Positions 21,112 to 29,968 of a stretch of 33,320 nt of DNA are shown piece by piece (the first letter of the stretch is position 1; each line of letters starts with the position of its first letter). The DNA is from Microcaldota archaeon (GTDB lineage: Archaea; Micrarchaeota; Micrarchaeia; Micrarchaeales; Micrarchaeaceae). Position numbers and translations under genes: made by a program. The notes under the pieces were generated by a model. That model did no database searches, was not told where the DNA came from, and saw nothing but the letters and a program-made list of their open reading frames with translations. Location: positions 1 to 33,320 of the forward strand of contig JAJYUR010000005.1 in assembly GCA_021792395.1 (NCBI GenBank). The letters are read 5' to 3'.

Positions 21112-21930
21112 ATGGCAGGAAGTTTTACGCAGCGAAGATATGACTACCCAAAGGCGGTTGTAAATATTGATTACTCCAAACTGGATAGGACTGCGCATGC
21201 AGAACTCAGGCCCAATACCTTCGAGGAGTATAGTGGACTTACCTTGAAAAATGCGCATTGCGTATCTTATCCGTATACTAATGAGCACGCGTATGATGGC
21301 AGGTTCTCAAAAATAGAAAATAAATCAAAATTTACCTTCATAGTTGGAGGAGGGTTGGCTTTGAACCTGATATCTGAGCTTTTGCCTAAAAATCATTTCG
21401 AATCGCTTACCGGCATAGACGTGTCTTATGCCCAGCTGTTGAACTTCAAGCATCTGTGCATACAGCATAGAAAGGCGGCAGAAAACAACCTCAAAGTATT
21501 TCTGAGGCGCGATGTCGAGTTGTCTAAGACGGTAGCAAATGCCACCCACATAAAGTTGGAGAGCACAGTTATAGATGGCGGCATATTTGGACTGGAAGGG
21601 AACATCCGTATAGAACCGCAAAAAAGAGGTGAGCTTTCAAAATTTCTGATACCTACGCTGAAATTCAGCGATATACCCGTAATGAATCTTTACGCAAAAG
21701 ACATTTATGGGTATTTGGCCGAAGTCACAACGGAAAACGCGCCAGACCTTATATATTTTTCTAACGTCTTCCATTGGATGGACAATGATTCAACTAAAAG
21801 GATTGTTTCGCTTATCCTGAAAGATGCGAAGTTCGCCGAGGGCACCACACTCATATTTGACAGGCAGATAACAGCTAAAAATGATAAAACAATTGCAGTG
21901 AAGAAAGGCTCCTCCTTTGTATTACTTTGA
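21112..21930 (+). CDS. SAM-dependent methyltransferase/aminocarboxypropyl-transferase-like protein
   Basis: A 272-residue protein with a class I Rossmann SAM-binding pattern. The glycine-rich strand is FTFIVGGGLALNLISELLP (about 74-92), followed by the acidic strand end TGIDVSYAQLLNFKHL. A motif 4-like segment, PDLIYFSNVFHWMDND, comes later. The last segment and the overall order recall DUF3419/BtaA-like enzymes, which move the aminocarboxypropyl group of SAM, but I cannot decide between that and an ordinary methyltransferase. A TATA box (AGTATAAATA) about 30 nt upstream of ATG 21112 suggests a leaderless mRNA. It stands alone between the divergent RHH gene and glyS. Confidence 0.6.
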   Translation: MAGSFTQRRYDYPKAVVNIDYSKLDRTAHAELRPNTFEEYSGLTLKNAHCVSYPYTNEHAYDGRFSKIENKSKFTFIVGGGLALNLISELLPKNHFESLTGIDVSYAQLLNFKHLCIQHRKAAENNLKVFLRRDVELSKTVANATHIKLESTVIDGGIFGLEGNIRIEPQKRGELSKFLIPTLKFSDIPVMNLYAKDIYGYLAEVTTENAPDLIYFSNVFHWMDNDSTKRIVSLILKDAKFAEGTTLIFDRQITAKNDKTIAVKKGSSFVLL

Positions 21931-22010
21931 TCTGATGCGGGCAATCAAGCATTAGGTTTTTATACTTCCAATGATAAAAAAATTTACCAAAAGAGAAGGG
22001 AGTGTTTGTA

Positions 22011-23537
22011 TTGAATATAGAAGATGTTATGGCATTGGCCAAACGCAAAGGGATATTTGCGCCAACCGCCGAGATATATGGAGGCGCAGCGGGACTGTAT
22101 GATTATGGCCATGTAGGGGCTGCTATCAAAAGGAAGTTCGAATCGGTATGGATGGCTTACTTTGTAGAACGCATGGAGAACTACCATATGATAGATGGAT
22201 CCACAGTATTGCCTGAAAAGCCGTTGGTTGCATCAGGCCATGCAGCACTGTTCAATGACATACTTGTAGGATGCACCAAATGCAACACATATTTTAGGGC
22301 CGACGTGCTATTGAAGGATTCAGGTATAGATGTATCTGAAGGGGCCAGCGCAGCAGAATTGGATGATGCCATATCAAAGAATAAGGTGATCTGCCCAAAA
22401 TGCAAGGGCGCATTTGGAAAGGCAAGGGCATTCAACATGATGTTCGACCTTTATTTGGGACCTGAGAGGAATGAAAAAGCATACCTTAGGCCCGAAACTG
22501 CCCAGTCGGTATACCTTAATTTTTTCAGGGAATTCTCGATATCAAAAAAGAAACTTCCACTTGGGCTTGCAATAGTCGGCAAAGCGTACAGGAATGAAAT
22601 ATCCCCAAGGCAGGGCTTGTACAGGTTGAGGGAGCTTACGCAAGCAGAACTCCAGATATTTTTTGACCCGGACAACTGGAATTTGAGTATAGAAGGCATG
22701 CGCGACATGAAACTCAATGTAGCCATGTACGCGAACGGGGGCAGGCAGGAGAGCATCTCAATCAAGGATATGATTGAGAGATACAGCATACCGCAGTTCT
22801 ATGCATTTCACATGGGCTTGATAAACACATTCTACACAGACGTAATAGGCATAAGCAGCGAACACATAAGGTTCTATGAAAAAGGGGGAAATGAAAAGGC
22901 ATTCTACAACAAGCTGCACATGGATATAGAAGTTGACGTAGAAAGTTGGGGCGGCTTCAAGGAGGTTGGAGGCTTGCATTATAGGACAGATTATGACTTG
23001 AAGGCACACTCCAAGGGCTCTGGACAAGACCTATCAGTGATGGTAGGCAGCAAGAAGCTGATGCCCAACGTATTGGAATTAAGCTTTGGCGTAGACAGAA
23101 ATGTATGGATGATGATAGATCGCTTATATGAAAAAACCGAAGCGCGCTCAGTATTGAGGCTGCCCAAGTTTCTAGCCCCGACAATAGCCGGAATTTTCCC
23201 GTTGCAGCATGAAGAGGCATTGGTTCACAAAGCGCGTGAGTTATATCTGTCGCTTAAACCAATCCTGAACGTAGAATTTGACATGTCCGGATCAATAGGC
23301 AGACGATATGCAAGGATGGACGAGATAGGAACCCCTTTCTGCATAACAATAGATTATGACACGGTCGACAAGAGCTCAGAGAGGTACGATACCGTAACAT
23401 TGAGGAATATGGAGGATAAAAGCCAAACCCGCATGAAGATAAGCGATATAGCAGGGGTGCTCTTGCAGGCGTCAAGATTCGATCCGTCAAGGTTCAGCAA
23501 CATATCGAATTATGCGCCATATGCAGATGATGATTAA
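22011..23537 (+). CDS. glyS: glycyl-tRNA synthetase, eukaryotic/archaeal dimeric type
   Basis: A 508-residue class II synthetase. The N-terminus (MALAKRKGIFAPTAEIYGG, then GLYDYGHVGAAIKRKF) is a GlyRS hallmark. A CxxC zinc-like pair flanks an insertion (CTKCNTYF ... CPKCKGAFGK). Further on come YLRPETAQSVYLNF, the EISPRQGLYRLREL motif 2 region, SFGVDRNVWM at motif 3, and an anticodon domain from about 400. It charges tRNA-Gly. I chose TTG 22011 because GGGAG lies at good spacing before it; GTG 22002 overlaps that sequence. The stop is followed at once by the ogg1 start. Confidence 0.95.
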   Translation: MNIEDVMALAKRKGIFAPTAEIYGGAAGLYDYGHVGAAIKRKFESVWMAYFVERMENYHMIDGSTVLPEKPLVASGHAALFNDILVGCTKCNTYFRADVLLKDSGIDVSEGASAAELDDAISKNKVICPKCKGAFGKARAFNMMFDLYLGPERNEKAYLRPETAQSVYLNFFREFSISKKKLPLGLAIVGKAYRNEISPRQGLYRLRELTQAELQIFFDPDNWNLSIEGMRDMKLNVAMYANGGRQESISIKDMIERYSIPQFYAFHMGLINTFYTDVIGISSEHIRFYEKGGNEKAFYNKLHMDIEVDVESWGGFKEVGGLHYRTDYDLKAHSKGSGQDLSVMVGSKKLMPNVLELSFGVDRNVWMMIDRLYEKTEARSVLRLPKFLAPTIAGIFPLQHEEALVHKARELYLSLKPILNVEFDMSGSIGRRYARMDEIGTPFCITIDYDTVDKSSERYDTVTLRNMEDKSQTRMKISDIAGVLLQASRFDPSRFSNISNYAPYADDD

Positions 23538-24413
23538 ATGGTTTATGATGAAATATTCGCAAGCAGGATAAAAGTTGCTGATTTCAGCCTTAGGCATACA
23601 TTTGAAAGCGCGCAGCCGTTGACGTTCTACGGCCATTATAACAATGCCAGCAATACGCTCACATATGCGGACGGGCAGCATATGCTTAATGTAGGCTTTG
23701 AAGGGAACGCAGAAAGCGGGCAGATTGTAGTTGCAAGCAGGTATGCCAATGCGATTGAAGACGTCAAAAAGAGGTTCAGATTGGAGGACGACATGAATGG
23801 TATGTATGCATCAGTATCGACTGACGCGTTTATGAGGAAGGCCATAGGCAAATACCGCGGCATGCGCGTAACGCTTAATGACCCGTGGGAGACTACAGTA
23901 TGCTTCATAATTTCACAATTCAATAACGTAAAGAGGATACGCGGGATCGTACTTAAATTGATTGGAACTTTTGGCTCTGACATAAAGGACGATAATGATA
24001 GGGTTATAGGCAGATCATTCCCGAAGAGCGCAGACTTGCTCAACGTTACGGAATCTGATTTTAAAAAGATAGGTGCGGGATTCAGGGCCAGATATTTAGC
24101 AGAAGCGGCGCAGTACTGCACGCATAACCTTGATCTGTACAAACTGGATCCTAATGATTACGAAGGCCTTAAATCTGAGCTGACAGGAATAACAGGAGTA
24201 GGGGATAAGGTCGCAGATTGCATAGCTTTAATGGGATATGGCAATATGCATGCTTTCCCGATAGATGTCTGGGTAAAGAGGACGCTTGAAAAATTTTATT
24301 TCAAGGGCAGGAAAAAATCAGTTAAGGAATTGCATGCTTTTGCGGAAAAAAAATGGGGTAGATATGCAGGCTTTGCGCAGCAATATCTTTTTTATCAGGG
24401 CATGAATATATAA
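23538..24413 (+). CDS. ogg1: Ogg1-type 8-oxoguanine DNA glycosylase/AP lyase
   Basis: A 291-residue protein of the HhH-GPD superfamily. The motif GITGVGDKVADCIALMGYGN (217-236) with Lys224, followed by HAFPIDVWV with Asp243, gives the lysine nucleophile and catalytic aspartate of human OGG1-like enzymes. The N-terminal TBP-like beta domain (about 1-95) is present, so it belongs to the long OGG1 branch rather than the short archaeal AGOG. It removes 8-oxoguanine and nicks the strand. Its ATG follows the glyS stop with no gap, so it is translated from the same mRNA. Confidence 0.9.
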   Translation: MVYDEIFASRIKVADFSLRHTFESAQPLTFYGHYNNASNTLTYADGQHMLNVGFEGNAESGQIVVASRYANAIEDVKKRFRLEDDMNGMYASVSTDAFMRKAIGKYRGMRVTLNDPWETTVCFIISQFNNVKRIRGIVLKLIGTFGSDIKDDNDRVIGRSFPKSADLLNVTESDFKKIGAGFRARYLAEAAQYCTHNLDLYKLDPNDYEGLKSELTGITGVGDKVADCIALMGYGNMHAFPIDVWVKRTLEKFYFKGRKKSVKELHAFAEKKWGRYAGFAQQYLFYQGMNI

Positions 24414-24429
24414 TGTATATTGTGATATT

Positions 24430-25008
24430 ATGGATGGTCTTGCAGAGGACATTGAGAATGTAGGAAGCCACTTGGTTAAGAAGCAGGAGAACTTCGATAA
24501 AGTTGCGAAATTATCGCGGGATATAATAAGAAATTCAGGAAAAATGATAACGATGCTGCACAACGGTAAAATCGCTGATGCATCCCAGATAGGATCGCAA
24601 CTGCATGATGAGATAATTGAACTAAAGCGCATAGACGCAGGAATGGAATATTACTCCTTGCAGGCATACCAGGAGTATGCTGAAGCTATGATTTTTTCCT
24701 CGATCAAAAACGATGGAGCCATATTGCGCATGCAGGACACTGGCGTCTCCGAGGATGCCTATATTTTGGGGCTCCTGGACGTTGTCGGAGAGCTGAAAAG
24801 GGAGATCTTTGAGGCGCTTAGAGAACGCAAGATTGATTTGGCAAATAAGTTCTTTGACAAAATGAAGGATATATATGATACGACAAGAAGCCTTAGGTTT
24901 GCTGAAGCCACGCTCCAAGGGCTCAGGAAGAAGCAGGATGTAGCTAGGATACAGATAGAAAACGCAGGCAATGAAATACTCTATTTCAATGCTGCCAAGC
25001 AGGGTTAA
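24430..25008 (+). CDS. translin-family RNA/ssDNA-binding protein
   Basis: A 192-residue all-helical protein. The second half has the archaeal translin signature: YILGLLDVVGELKREIFEALRE, then the FFDKMKDIYDTTRSLRFAEATLQGLRKK segment with DVARIQIENA. Archaeal translins form octameric barrels that bind and may cut small RNAs. Length is typical. It follows ogg1 by 16 bp on the same strand, probably in the glyS-ogg1 operon. Its end overlaps the convergent HTH gene by four bases. Confidence 0.85.
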   Translation: MDGLAEDIENVGSHLVKKQENFDKVAKLSRDIIRNSGKMITMLHNGKIADASQIGSQLHDEIIELKRIDAGMEYYSLQAYQEYAEAMIFSSIKNDGAILRMQDTGVSEDAYILGLLDVVGELKREIFEALRERKIDLANKFFDKMKDIYDTTRSLRFAEATLQGLRKKQDVARIQIENAGNEILYFNAAKQG

Positions 25009-25382
25009 TTCCTAAAGGACGATATGCGCCCTTTTCTCTTGGAATCGTTTATATGCCATCCCAATTTTGATGCTTCATTGAATATCAGTTTGCTTGTTGC
25101 AATCGAATCCATTTTTTTTGATACTGCTGCAGCGCTTTTTTTTGATATTATCATGTCTATTATCTCTTTTTCTGCCTTGGTCTTCTCGATTGCGCCCTTG
25201 AGTGAATTTATGTTGCTTGAATACCTGTTGTTAACATATTTGCTTACAGCTGATTGTGTGATGCCCAGATGCCGTGCTATTTCGAATTGCGTAAAACCGT
25301 AATTTGAAATCAATTGTTCAGCTATTGCTGCGCGTATGGCAGGTATGGCTAATTTTATTACGTTTTCGCATGACATTCTCAT
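25005..25382 (-). CDS. HTH transcription regulator (COG2522-like)
   Basis: A 125-residue protein. The opening SCENVIKLAIPAIRAAIAEQLIS and the HTH (YGFTQFEIARHLGITQSAVSKYVNNR) match the archaeal XRE-like family often annotated near thiamine genes (COG2522); I cite that from memory. The remaining part is helical. I chose ATG 25382, four bases after the stop of the upstream RpiB-like gene; TTG 25400, inside that gene, is an alternative. The tight spacing means the two are co-translated and probably work together. Confidence 0.8.
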   Translation of the reverse strand: MRMSCENVIKLAIPAIRAAIAEQLISNYGFTQFEIARHLGITQSAVSKYVNNRYSSNINSLKGAIEKTKAEKEIIDMIISKKSAAAVSKKMDSIATSKLIFNEASKLGWHINDSKRKGRISSFRN

Positions 25383-25386
25383 GATA

Positions 25387-25947
25387 TCATTCAATCCCAA
25401 ATATGTCTTTTAGATTTTTCTTTACGCCTTTTTGCGGATTCCAGAATGGCTCTTTCTGCCCATTTTCATTGCTTTCGGGATTCGCAAATTTCTTTTGCGG
25501 TTTTTGGCGCGTTTGCACATTGGCATATGTCTGCTTCAGCGGCTGGAGTGCAGGTTTTTGCTGTTGCGGCCTCCTTTCTGTGATTGGCGCATGGATGTAT
25601 TTTTCGAACAGATCGCAGAGCTCATCACCATCAAATGAGCTGTCTAGAAGCACAGTATTGACGCCAGCTTCATCTATAGAGTCAAGATCATCTGCAGTTT
25701 TGCAGAGCACCGCCCTTATGCCATCCAATTTATTTGCCTCGATTGTAAGGACTGCAGGCTTCGAGGTTATTATTATATTCAGGTCAGAATCCCCGCTATG
25801 GGATATGAGGTCCTTGAGCTGTGTGCGGTAATCGCTTTCACTCTCTTCTGAAATTATGGCCTTATTGCCATTTCGATTGAGGAAATTGGCCAAATGCACC
25901 CCCATGTGCAGGTCTTCGGCTATTATATAAGCTTCCATAGTGTCCAT
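25387..25947 (-). CDS. degenerate RpiB-like protein with disordered tail
   Basis: A 186-residue protein. Residues 5-120 follow ribose-5-phosphate isomerase B: YIIAEDLHMGVHLANFLNRNG, a strand LNIIIT, then the family's IEANKLDGIRAVLC and AGVNTVLLDS. The catalytic features are gone. The CGTG loop reads TSKP, and the DH and HN histidine positions are replaced. The last 65 residues are Gln/Pro/Lys-rich and likely disordered, ending in an amphipathic NLKDIFGIE. Probably a non-enzymatic ligand-sensing or protein-binding relative. It shares an operon with the HTH regulator. A TATAAAAC box lies about 20-30 nt upstream of ATG 25947. Confidence 0.65.
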   Translation of the reverse strand: MDTMEAYIIAEDLHMGVHLANFLNRNGNKAIISEESESDYRTQLKDLISHSGDSDLNIIITSKPAVLTIEANKLDGIRAVLCKTADDLDSIDEAGVNTVLLDSSFDGDELCDLFEKYIHAPITERRPQQQKPALQPLKQTYANVQTRQKPQKKFANPESNENGQKEPFWNPQKGVKKNLKDIFGIE

Positions 25948-26034
25948 AGTATCAGTTTTATATTATTATTTTAAATATAATGAATATTAATCTTTTTATT
26001 GTTTCTTAACCATATATAATTGCAGGTGTTTAGT

Positions 26035-26268
26035 TTGAGAGGAAAAGAGACCATAGTAATATGCGAATCATGCGGGAGAAAAGTGCCAAGAAACAAGGCC
26101 ATAGTGTTTGAAAAAGCGATAAGCTTTAGTACTGACCTTAAGACAACGAACGACGTAAGATTCTTTGAGAAGAGGAAGGTTTATTATTGCATAAGCTGCG
26201 CAAAGCACAGAGGCATATTCGAAAAGAAAAAGAGGCAAGCAATTGAGCGCTCGAAGAAGCTGATGTAA
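26035..26268 (+). CDS. rps26e: ribosomal protein S26e (eS26)
   Basis: A 77-residue protein matching eS26. CESCGRKVPRNKAIVFEK and YYCISCAKHRGIF form the CxxC...CxxC zinc ribbon of this small-subunit protein, which binds near the mRNA exit channel. TTG 26035 is chosen because AGGTG lies six bases upstream; TTG 26020 sits next to the TATA-like CATATATAA and would add five residues. Its stop overlaps the start of the downstream membrane protein (TAATG). Confidence 0.88.
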   Translation: MRGKETIVICESCGRKVPRNKAIVFEKAISFSTDLKTTNDVRFFEKRKVYYCISCAKHRGIFEKKKRQAIERSKKLM

Positions 26269-27245
26269 TGGCAATAGACCCCGAGGATATGCTCATATTC
26301 AAGGTACGGGAGGAGAAAGGAGAATTACCAATGCCTTCGAATGCAAAAAACCGGACGTCTAATCCTAGCACAACAGCTACGCCAAAAAAGAAGGTTGAGG
26401 TGCGCAATGAGGCAAAAAATGGCACCATTGTGCAGGCGCAGAAGACCAATGCAGCTACGTTCAATCCTGCAGCAGTAAATTCAAGTGTAGGGTATGTATC
26501 AAATGCGTCATCCTACAGGGAGGTAGCGGATGCGCTTATCACGGAGGGGGAAAACGTAAAGGATTATATAGGGCATGGAACCAAAGGAGGGGAGACCAGA
26601 TTTGAAACCGAAAGCAAAGAAGCAGCTATAGGATTGTCATGCGTATGGCACCCATGGAGGCCTGCGTATGCCATATGCAGCTATTGCCATAGACCATTTT
26701 GTTTCGAGGATATAGTAGAAAGGAATGGGAGATATTACTGCTTGGAAGATGTTGACAAAGCAGAACCAGCAAAGGGATTGGAAAATATAACTTATAACAG
26801 ATTGGGAATCATATCCGCAGCTATGTTTTCTGCGGCATTTGTGGCGTTCTTACTGCTTGGGAGCAGCCAATTGGGATATGTGATAAATTTTGCGAATAAA
26901 CTTGGATTTTTCACTTTCATGTCAAACATAAAGTTTGACTACATGTTTCCGATTATAGCAGCCATAGTGGCATTTTTCGAATTGATTACAGGATTTATGG
27001 TTTTAATGCAGGCGCGCAAGGGTTTCGCCATAGGCATAGTTTCAGGATTCATAGCTGTCGCACTTTTTACCTACCAGTTTCTAGCTACAACCACACCGTA
27101 CCTGCTTATTATAGATATATTGACTTTTGCAGGCATATTTTCCTTAGTGTATTCTAGGACCATAGACACAACAGCATCCGATGCATTATTGAGTGCGGAA
27201 AGCGCACCTGTACCTATGGAATTCGCCAATGTGGGAAGATTCTAA
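26268..27245 (+). CDS. B-box zinc finger membrane protein
   Basis: A 325-residue protein of unknown function. Residues 1-115 are polar and low-complexity. Residues 123-165 form a B-box-like treble site with Cys/His pairs: CVWHPWRPA, CSYCHRPFCFED, then GRYYCLED. Four or five transmembrane helices follow from about 178 (AMFSAAFVAFLLLG, MFPIIAAIVAFFELI, FAIGIVSGFIAVALF, LLIIDILTFAGIF). Proteins with a B-box plus membrane helices occur widely in archaea and bacteria without known role. The gene overlaps S26e by one base and the convergent bud32 by four. Confidence 0.7.
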   Translation: MAIDPEDMLIFKVREEKGELPMPSNAKNRTSNPSTTATPKKKVEVRNEAKNGTIVQAQKTNAATFNPAAVNSSVGYVSNASSYREVADALITEGENVKDYIGHGTKGGETRFETESKEAAIGLSCVWHPWRPAYAICSYCHRPFCFEDIVERNGRYYCLEDVDKAEPAKGLENITYNRLGIISAAMFSAAFVAFLLLGSSQLGYVINFANKLGFFTFMSNIKFDYMFPIIAAIVAFFELITGFMVLMQARKGFAIGIVSGFIAVALFTYQFLATTTPYLLIIDILTFAGIFSLVYSRTIDTTASDALLSAESAPVPMEFANVGRF

Positions 27246-27859
27246 CGTAATGCATGGTCCAACGACCTGTTTTGGTATCTGCCCCTTTGTTCTATCTCTT
27301 CAAGCTTTGCGATTACCTTGCCGGCACCCTTGAGATGGCGCCGATAGCTTTCGATGAATGCATGGTAATCTTTTTCAACAAGCGATCGTTTCATTAGAAG
27401 CAAATCTATTGCCTTGTCTTCGAGTGAAAATGTATATTCTGATAGCCCAAAATCTATTACATGGACCTTCATGTTTTTATCGACAATTATATTTGCAGGG
27501 GTGTAATCCCCATGGGCTATCATAGACGAGTGAAGTATTGCAAGCTCAACGCCTATCCCATGCATTGCCTTGATGCTGCCTGCATGCCGCATCGCCAATA
27601 TACGATCCAACCTTGTACCGGTTATTGCTTCCATGCATATGGCATACCTGCTTACAAAGATGGGCTTCGGAGCTGATGCACCTCCAGATACTGCAAGATA
27701 CAGCATTTTAGCCTCGTTTTTTGTGCGCGAAGTTCTTATGTTTTCGTATAGGCTCTTTTCCAGATATGGCTTTGCACGCCTGTATTTCAGGACAGCATCC
27801 AACCCCATAAATTTTAGCTTGAAGATATCAGCCTCTGCGCCTTCTGCAATCTTCTTCAT
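27242..27859 (-). CDS. bud32: KEOPS kinase/ATPase Bud32
   Basis: A 205-residue small RIO-like kinase. IAEGAEADIFKL is the nucleotide loop and VLKYR carries the lysine (about 25). HGDYTPANI (116-124) and VIDFGLSEY with the DFG Asp (136) complete the site. Length and the minimal C-lobe are typical of Bud32. In KEOPS it stimulates Kae1 during t6A37 tRNA modification. It begins one base after the kae1 stop, as a separate gene rather than the Kae1-Bud32 fusion of some archaea. Confidence 0.93.
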   Translation of the reverse strand: MKKIAEGAEADIFKLKFMGLDAVLKYRRAKPYLEKSLYENIRTSRTKNEAKMLYLAVSGGASAPKPIFVSRYAICMEAITGTRLDRILAMRHAGSIKAMHGIGVELAILHSSMIAHGDYTPANIIVDKNMKVHVIDFGLSEYTFSLEDKAIDLLLMKRSLVEKDYHAFIESYRRHLKGAGKVIAKLEEIEQRGRYQNRSLDHALR

Positions 27860-27860
27860 T

Positions 27861-28838
27861 CTACCACGTTATACGTACAGTGTCTGCACGATATCTTTGC
27901 TGCACGTTGCAATCTTTATCCTTTATTTTAGCTCCTGACATGTGCATTTTTTCAGCGACAAGGGCTATCATTGCACCATTATCAGCATTATACTCGTTTG
28001 AGGCAACATAGAATTTAGCTTTGTGCATATGCGTCATTCCTTTAAGCATAGCTGCAAGCCTGGCACTTTGAGCCACCCCTCCGCACACCGTCAATTCCTT
28101 TTTTGACGTCAACATCAATGCCCTTTCGGTTGCCTCTGAAAGCATTGAAAAGGCGGTTTCCTGCAGGGAAAATGCTACATCTTTACTGCTTTCCTTATCC
28201 AGCATCTTTACAGCGTTGGTAAGCAATCCAGTAAACGTGAAATCCATGCCCTTTACATTATATGGCATGCTTATGTATTTACCTCCTTCTGCAAGTTTTG
28301 CGACGCTTGAGCCCCATGCGGGGTTCAGATTAGCAGCTCTGGCAAAATTGTCAAGCATATTCCCTACGCCTATATCGAATGTCTCTCCGTATACCGTATA
28401 ATGCTTGAATGGAGATGCAACAACACCTAGAATCTGCGAATTGCCCCCGCTCACATACAATGCCAGCGGATCCTTGAATCTAGATAGATGTTTTGTAACC
28501 TCTATGTGCGCTATGGCATGGTTGACAGGATATATAGGTATGTGGAGTTTGTTTGCCAATGTTTTGGCAGCAAGTTCGCCGACACGGAGGCATGGCCCTA
28601 TCCCAGGCCCTTTGGTATATCCTATCGAATCGATATCATGCAGCGATATGCCTGCATACGTTAAGGAATCTTCTATCACAGCGTAAGAGGCATCGGAATG
28701 GTGGTCTGCAACTTTCCTAGGTATCATGCCTTTATCGGATATTGCATACATGTCCTTTTTGTTGGATAGGAACTTTCCATTATCAACTATGCCTACCCCA
28801 AATGTATGCGCACTGCTTTCTATGCCCAAAGTGACCAT
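27861..28838 (-). CDS. kae1: tRNA t6A threonylcarbamoyltransferase Kae1
   Basis: A 325-residue protein of the ASKHA fold. The N-terminal MVTLGIESSAHTFGVGIVD, GYTKGPGIGPCLRVG, the iron-binding NHAIAHIE (His about 107 and 111) and YVSGGNSQI identify it. It transfers the threonylcarbamoyl group to A37 of ANN-decoding tRNAs within KEOPS. I chose ATG 28838 because a TATA box is centred 28 nt upstream, fitting a leaderless mRNA and the family's usual start; ATG 28853 would add five odd residues and lie too close to that box. Confidence 0.95.
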   Translation of the reverse strand: MVTLGIESSAHTFGVGIVDNGKFLSNKKDMYAISDKGMIPRKVADHHSDASYAVIEDSLTYAGISLHDIDSIGYTKGPGIGPCLRVGELAAKTLANKLHIPIYPVNHAIAHIEVTKHLSRFKDPLALYVSGGNSQILGVVASPFKHYTVYGETFDIGVGNMLDNFARAANLNPAWGSSVAKLAEGGKYISMPYNVKGMDFTFTGLLTNAVKMLDKESSKDVAFSLQETAFSMLSEATERALMLTSKKELTVCGGVAQSARLAAMLKGMTHMHKAKFYVASNEYNADNGAMIALVAEKMHMSGAKIKDKDCNVQQRYRADTVRITW

Positions 28839-28860
28839 GCATAAGGATTGCATTGAGCAT

Positions 28861-28869
28861 TTTTATATT
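28861..28869 (-). promoter_or_regulatory. TATA box of kae1-bud32
   Basis: AATATAAAA on the minus strand is centred about 28 nt before ATG 28838. It supports a leaderless kae1 transcript and decides between the two possible start codons. Confidence 0.5.
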
Positions 28870-28910
28870 TTTTGCTGTCCCATAAACGAATGCGAAAGAA
28901 AAAGAATGTG

Positions 28911-29180
28911 CTATTTCTTATTCAAGGCCTTTTTTATTTCGGCAAATTGTTCATCTATGTTTTCCAGCGCCTTTTCTACCGCTTCCATTGCCTTTTTCTT
29001 GTTAGTCTTTACAACAAGTATGGGCTTACCAACTTCAGGATGGTCTTTCTTAACGCCTGCGAATTCCACATCCGGGTTGTTCAGAAGCTCGCTCGCAATT
29101 AGATCAGGCATTGTGAGGTCGCCAGACTGGAATTCTATCATAAGTTCCTTGTTTTCATTCTTTATTATTTGTAGTTCCAT
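28911..29180 (-). CDS. rpo11: RNA polymerase subunit Rpo11 (RpoL)
   Basis: An 89-residue protein of typical Rpo11 length. Features are MELQIIKNENKELMIEFQ, the DLTMPDLIASELLNNPDVEFAG helix-strand, KKDHPEVGKPILVVKT, then the dimerisation helix to the end. It pairs with Rpo3 to start RNA polymerase assembly. ATG 29180 has GTGAG a few bases upstream, and this sequence overlaps the csl4 stop (29189-29191). The csl4-rpo11 order is a recurrent archaeal arrangement, which supports both assignments. Confidence 0.88.
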   Translation of the reverse strand: MELQIIKNENKELMIEFQSGDLTMPDLIASELLNNPDVEFAGVKKDHPEVGKPILVVKTNKKKAMEAVEKALENIDEQFAEIKKALNKK

Positions 29181-29188
29181 CTTCTCAC

Positions 29189-29800
29189 TCAAATCTTAGT
29201 ATTTTCTTCCAATATCCCTTTTATTTTGTTGAAATCGCCATATGCTGAGCTTACCTTTCTAAATTCGGTATGCTTGCATTCTTTGCATTGGAGCACATTC
29301 CTTTTACTTCCCAATGACAGCGGATTGTTGCATACCTCGCAATTTGAATATACTACGCCGGCGATATCCTCCATTATGCCCATGGTATATACGTCTGGAT
29401 CATTGAAAAGGATCTTTGCTAGGACTATGTCGCCGAGCTTGCACGGCTTCATTATCTCGTCATTTCGCGGCGGCCTTGGGCCCCTTCTTGGAAGCACGAT
29501 TTTTCCATCCTTTGGAGCGAAGAATTCCTTATCATCGAATTCCAAGTCGTCAAGCTTTAGGAATATGACGCTCTTCAAATCGCCCACTACTGAACCTATG
29601 GCGTACATACCCTTCTTCAATTTTTTTATCTTGCGTCCTACTACCCTAACGGCGATCTTGCCCTCAGCTATTTCCTTTACGCCTATTCCTGATGAGTACA
29701 CTATCCCTTCTTCTGCGAATGCGTTGCCGGCAGGCAAATATTCTTCCTCTGTAGACAGCCGGTCTCCAGGCATTAACAACAATTTTTCATCTTCGCTCAT
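29189..29800 (-). CDS. csl4: exosome RNA-binding subunit Csl4
   Basis: A 203-residue protein. The N-terminal domain starts MPGDRLSTEEEYLPAGNA; an S1-like barrel lies in the middle (LGDIVLAKILF, VYTMGIME). The C-terminal zinc ribbon has CEVCNNPL and CKECKH. It caps the archaeal exosome and guides RNA into the Rrp41/42 ring. A TATA-like CTTTATAAAG lies only about 8-17 nt upstream of ATG 29800, so a second AT-rich box further up may be the real promoter. It shares an mRNA with rpo11. Confidence 0.92.
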   Translation of the reverse strand: MSEDEKLLLMPGDRLSTEEEYLPAGNAFAEEGIVYSSGIGVKEIAEGKIAVRVVGRKIKKLKKGMYAIGSVVGDLKSVIFLKLDDLEFDDKEFFAPKDGKIVLPRRGPRPPRNDEIMKPCKLGDIVLAKILFNDPDVYTMGIMEDIAGVVYSNCEVCNNPLSLGSKRNVLQCKECKHTEFRKVSSAYGDFNKIKGILEENTKI

Positions 29801-29873
29801 TATCTCAACTCTTTATAAAGAGAAATATTAAGGATTAATCAACATTAAGGAATATAATTGTTTTTGTTTTGCA

Positions 29874-29927
29874 CCTTTTTAAGCCTTTCCAGGCATCTGC
29901 AAAAAGGGCATGCAAAAATCCCATGCC
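29874..29927. other. overlapping hairpins in the csl4/ygjP-like divergent spacer
   Basis: CCTTTTT (29874-29880) pairs with AAAAAGG (29901-29907) and encloses GCCT/AGGC. GGCATG (29907-29912) pairs with CATGCC (29922-29927). The two stems share base 29907, so they compete slightly. They lie outside both genes; a small RNA or terminator role is open. Confidence 0.3.
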
Positions 29928-29968
29928 GTTCCAATGCCATTTATACTTATTTGGGCAAATAATGGTTT

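Noticed and set aside
29226-29831. Plus-strand 201-codon frame opposite csl4
   Set aside because: It mirrors the csl4 gene and has no coherent domain; csl4 is strongly supported.
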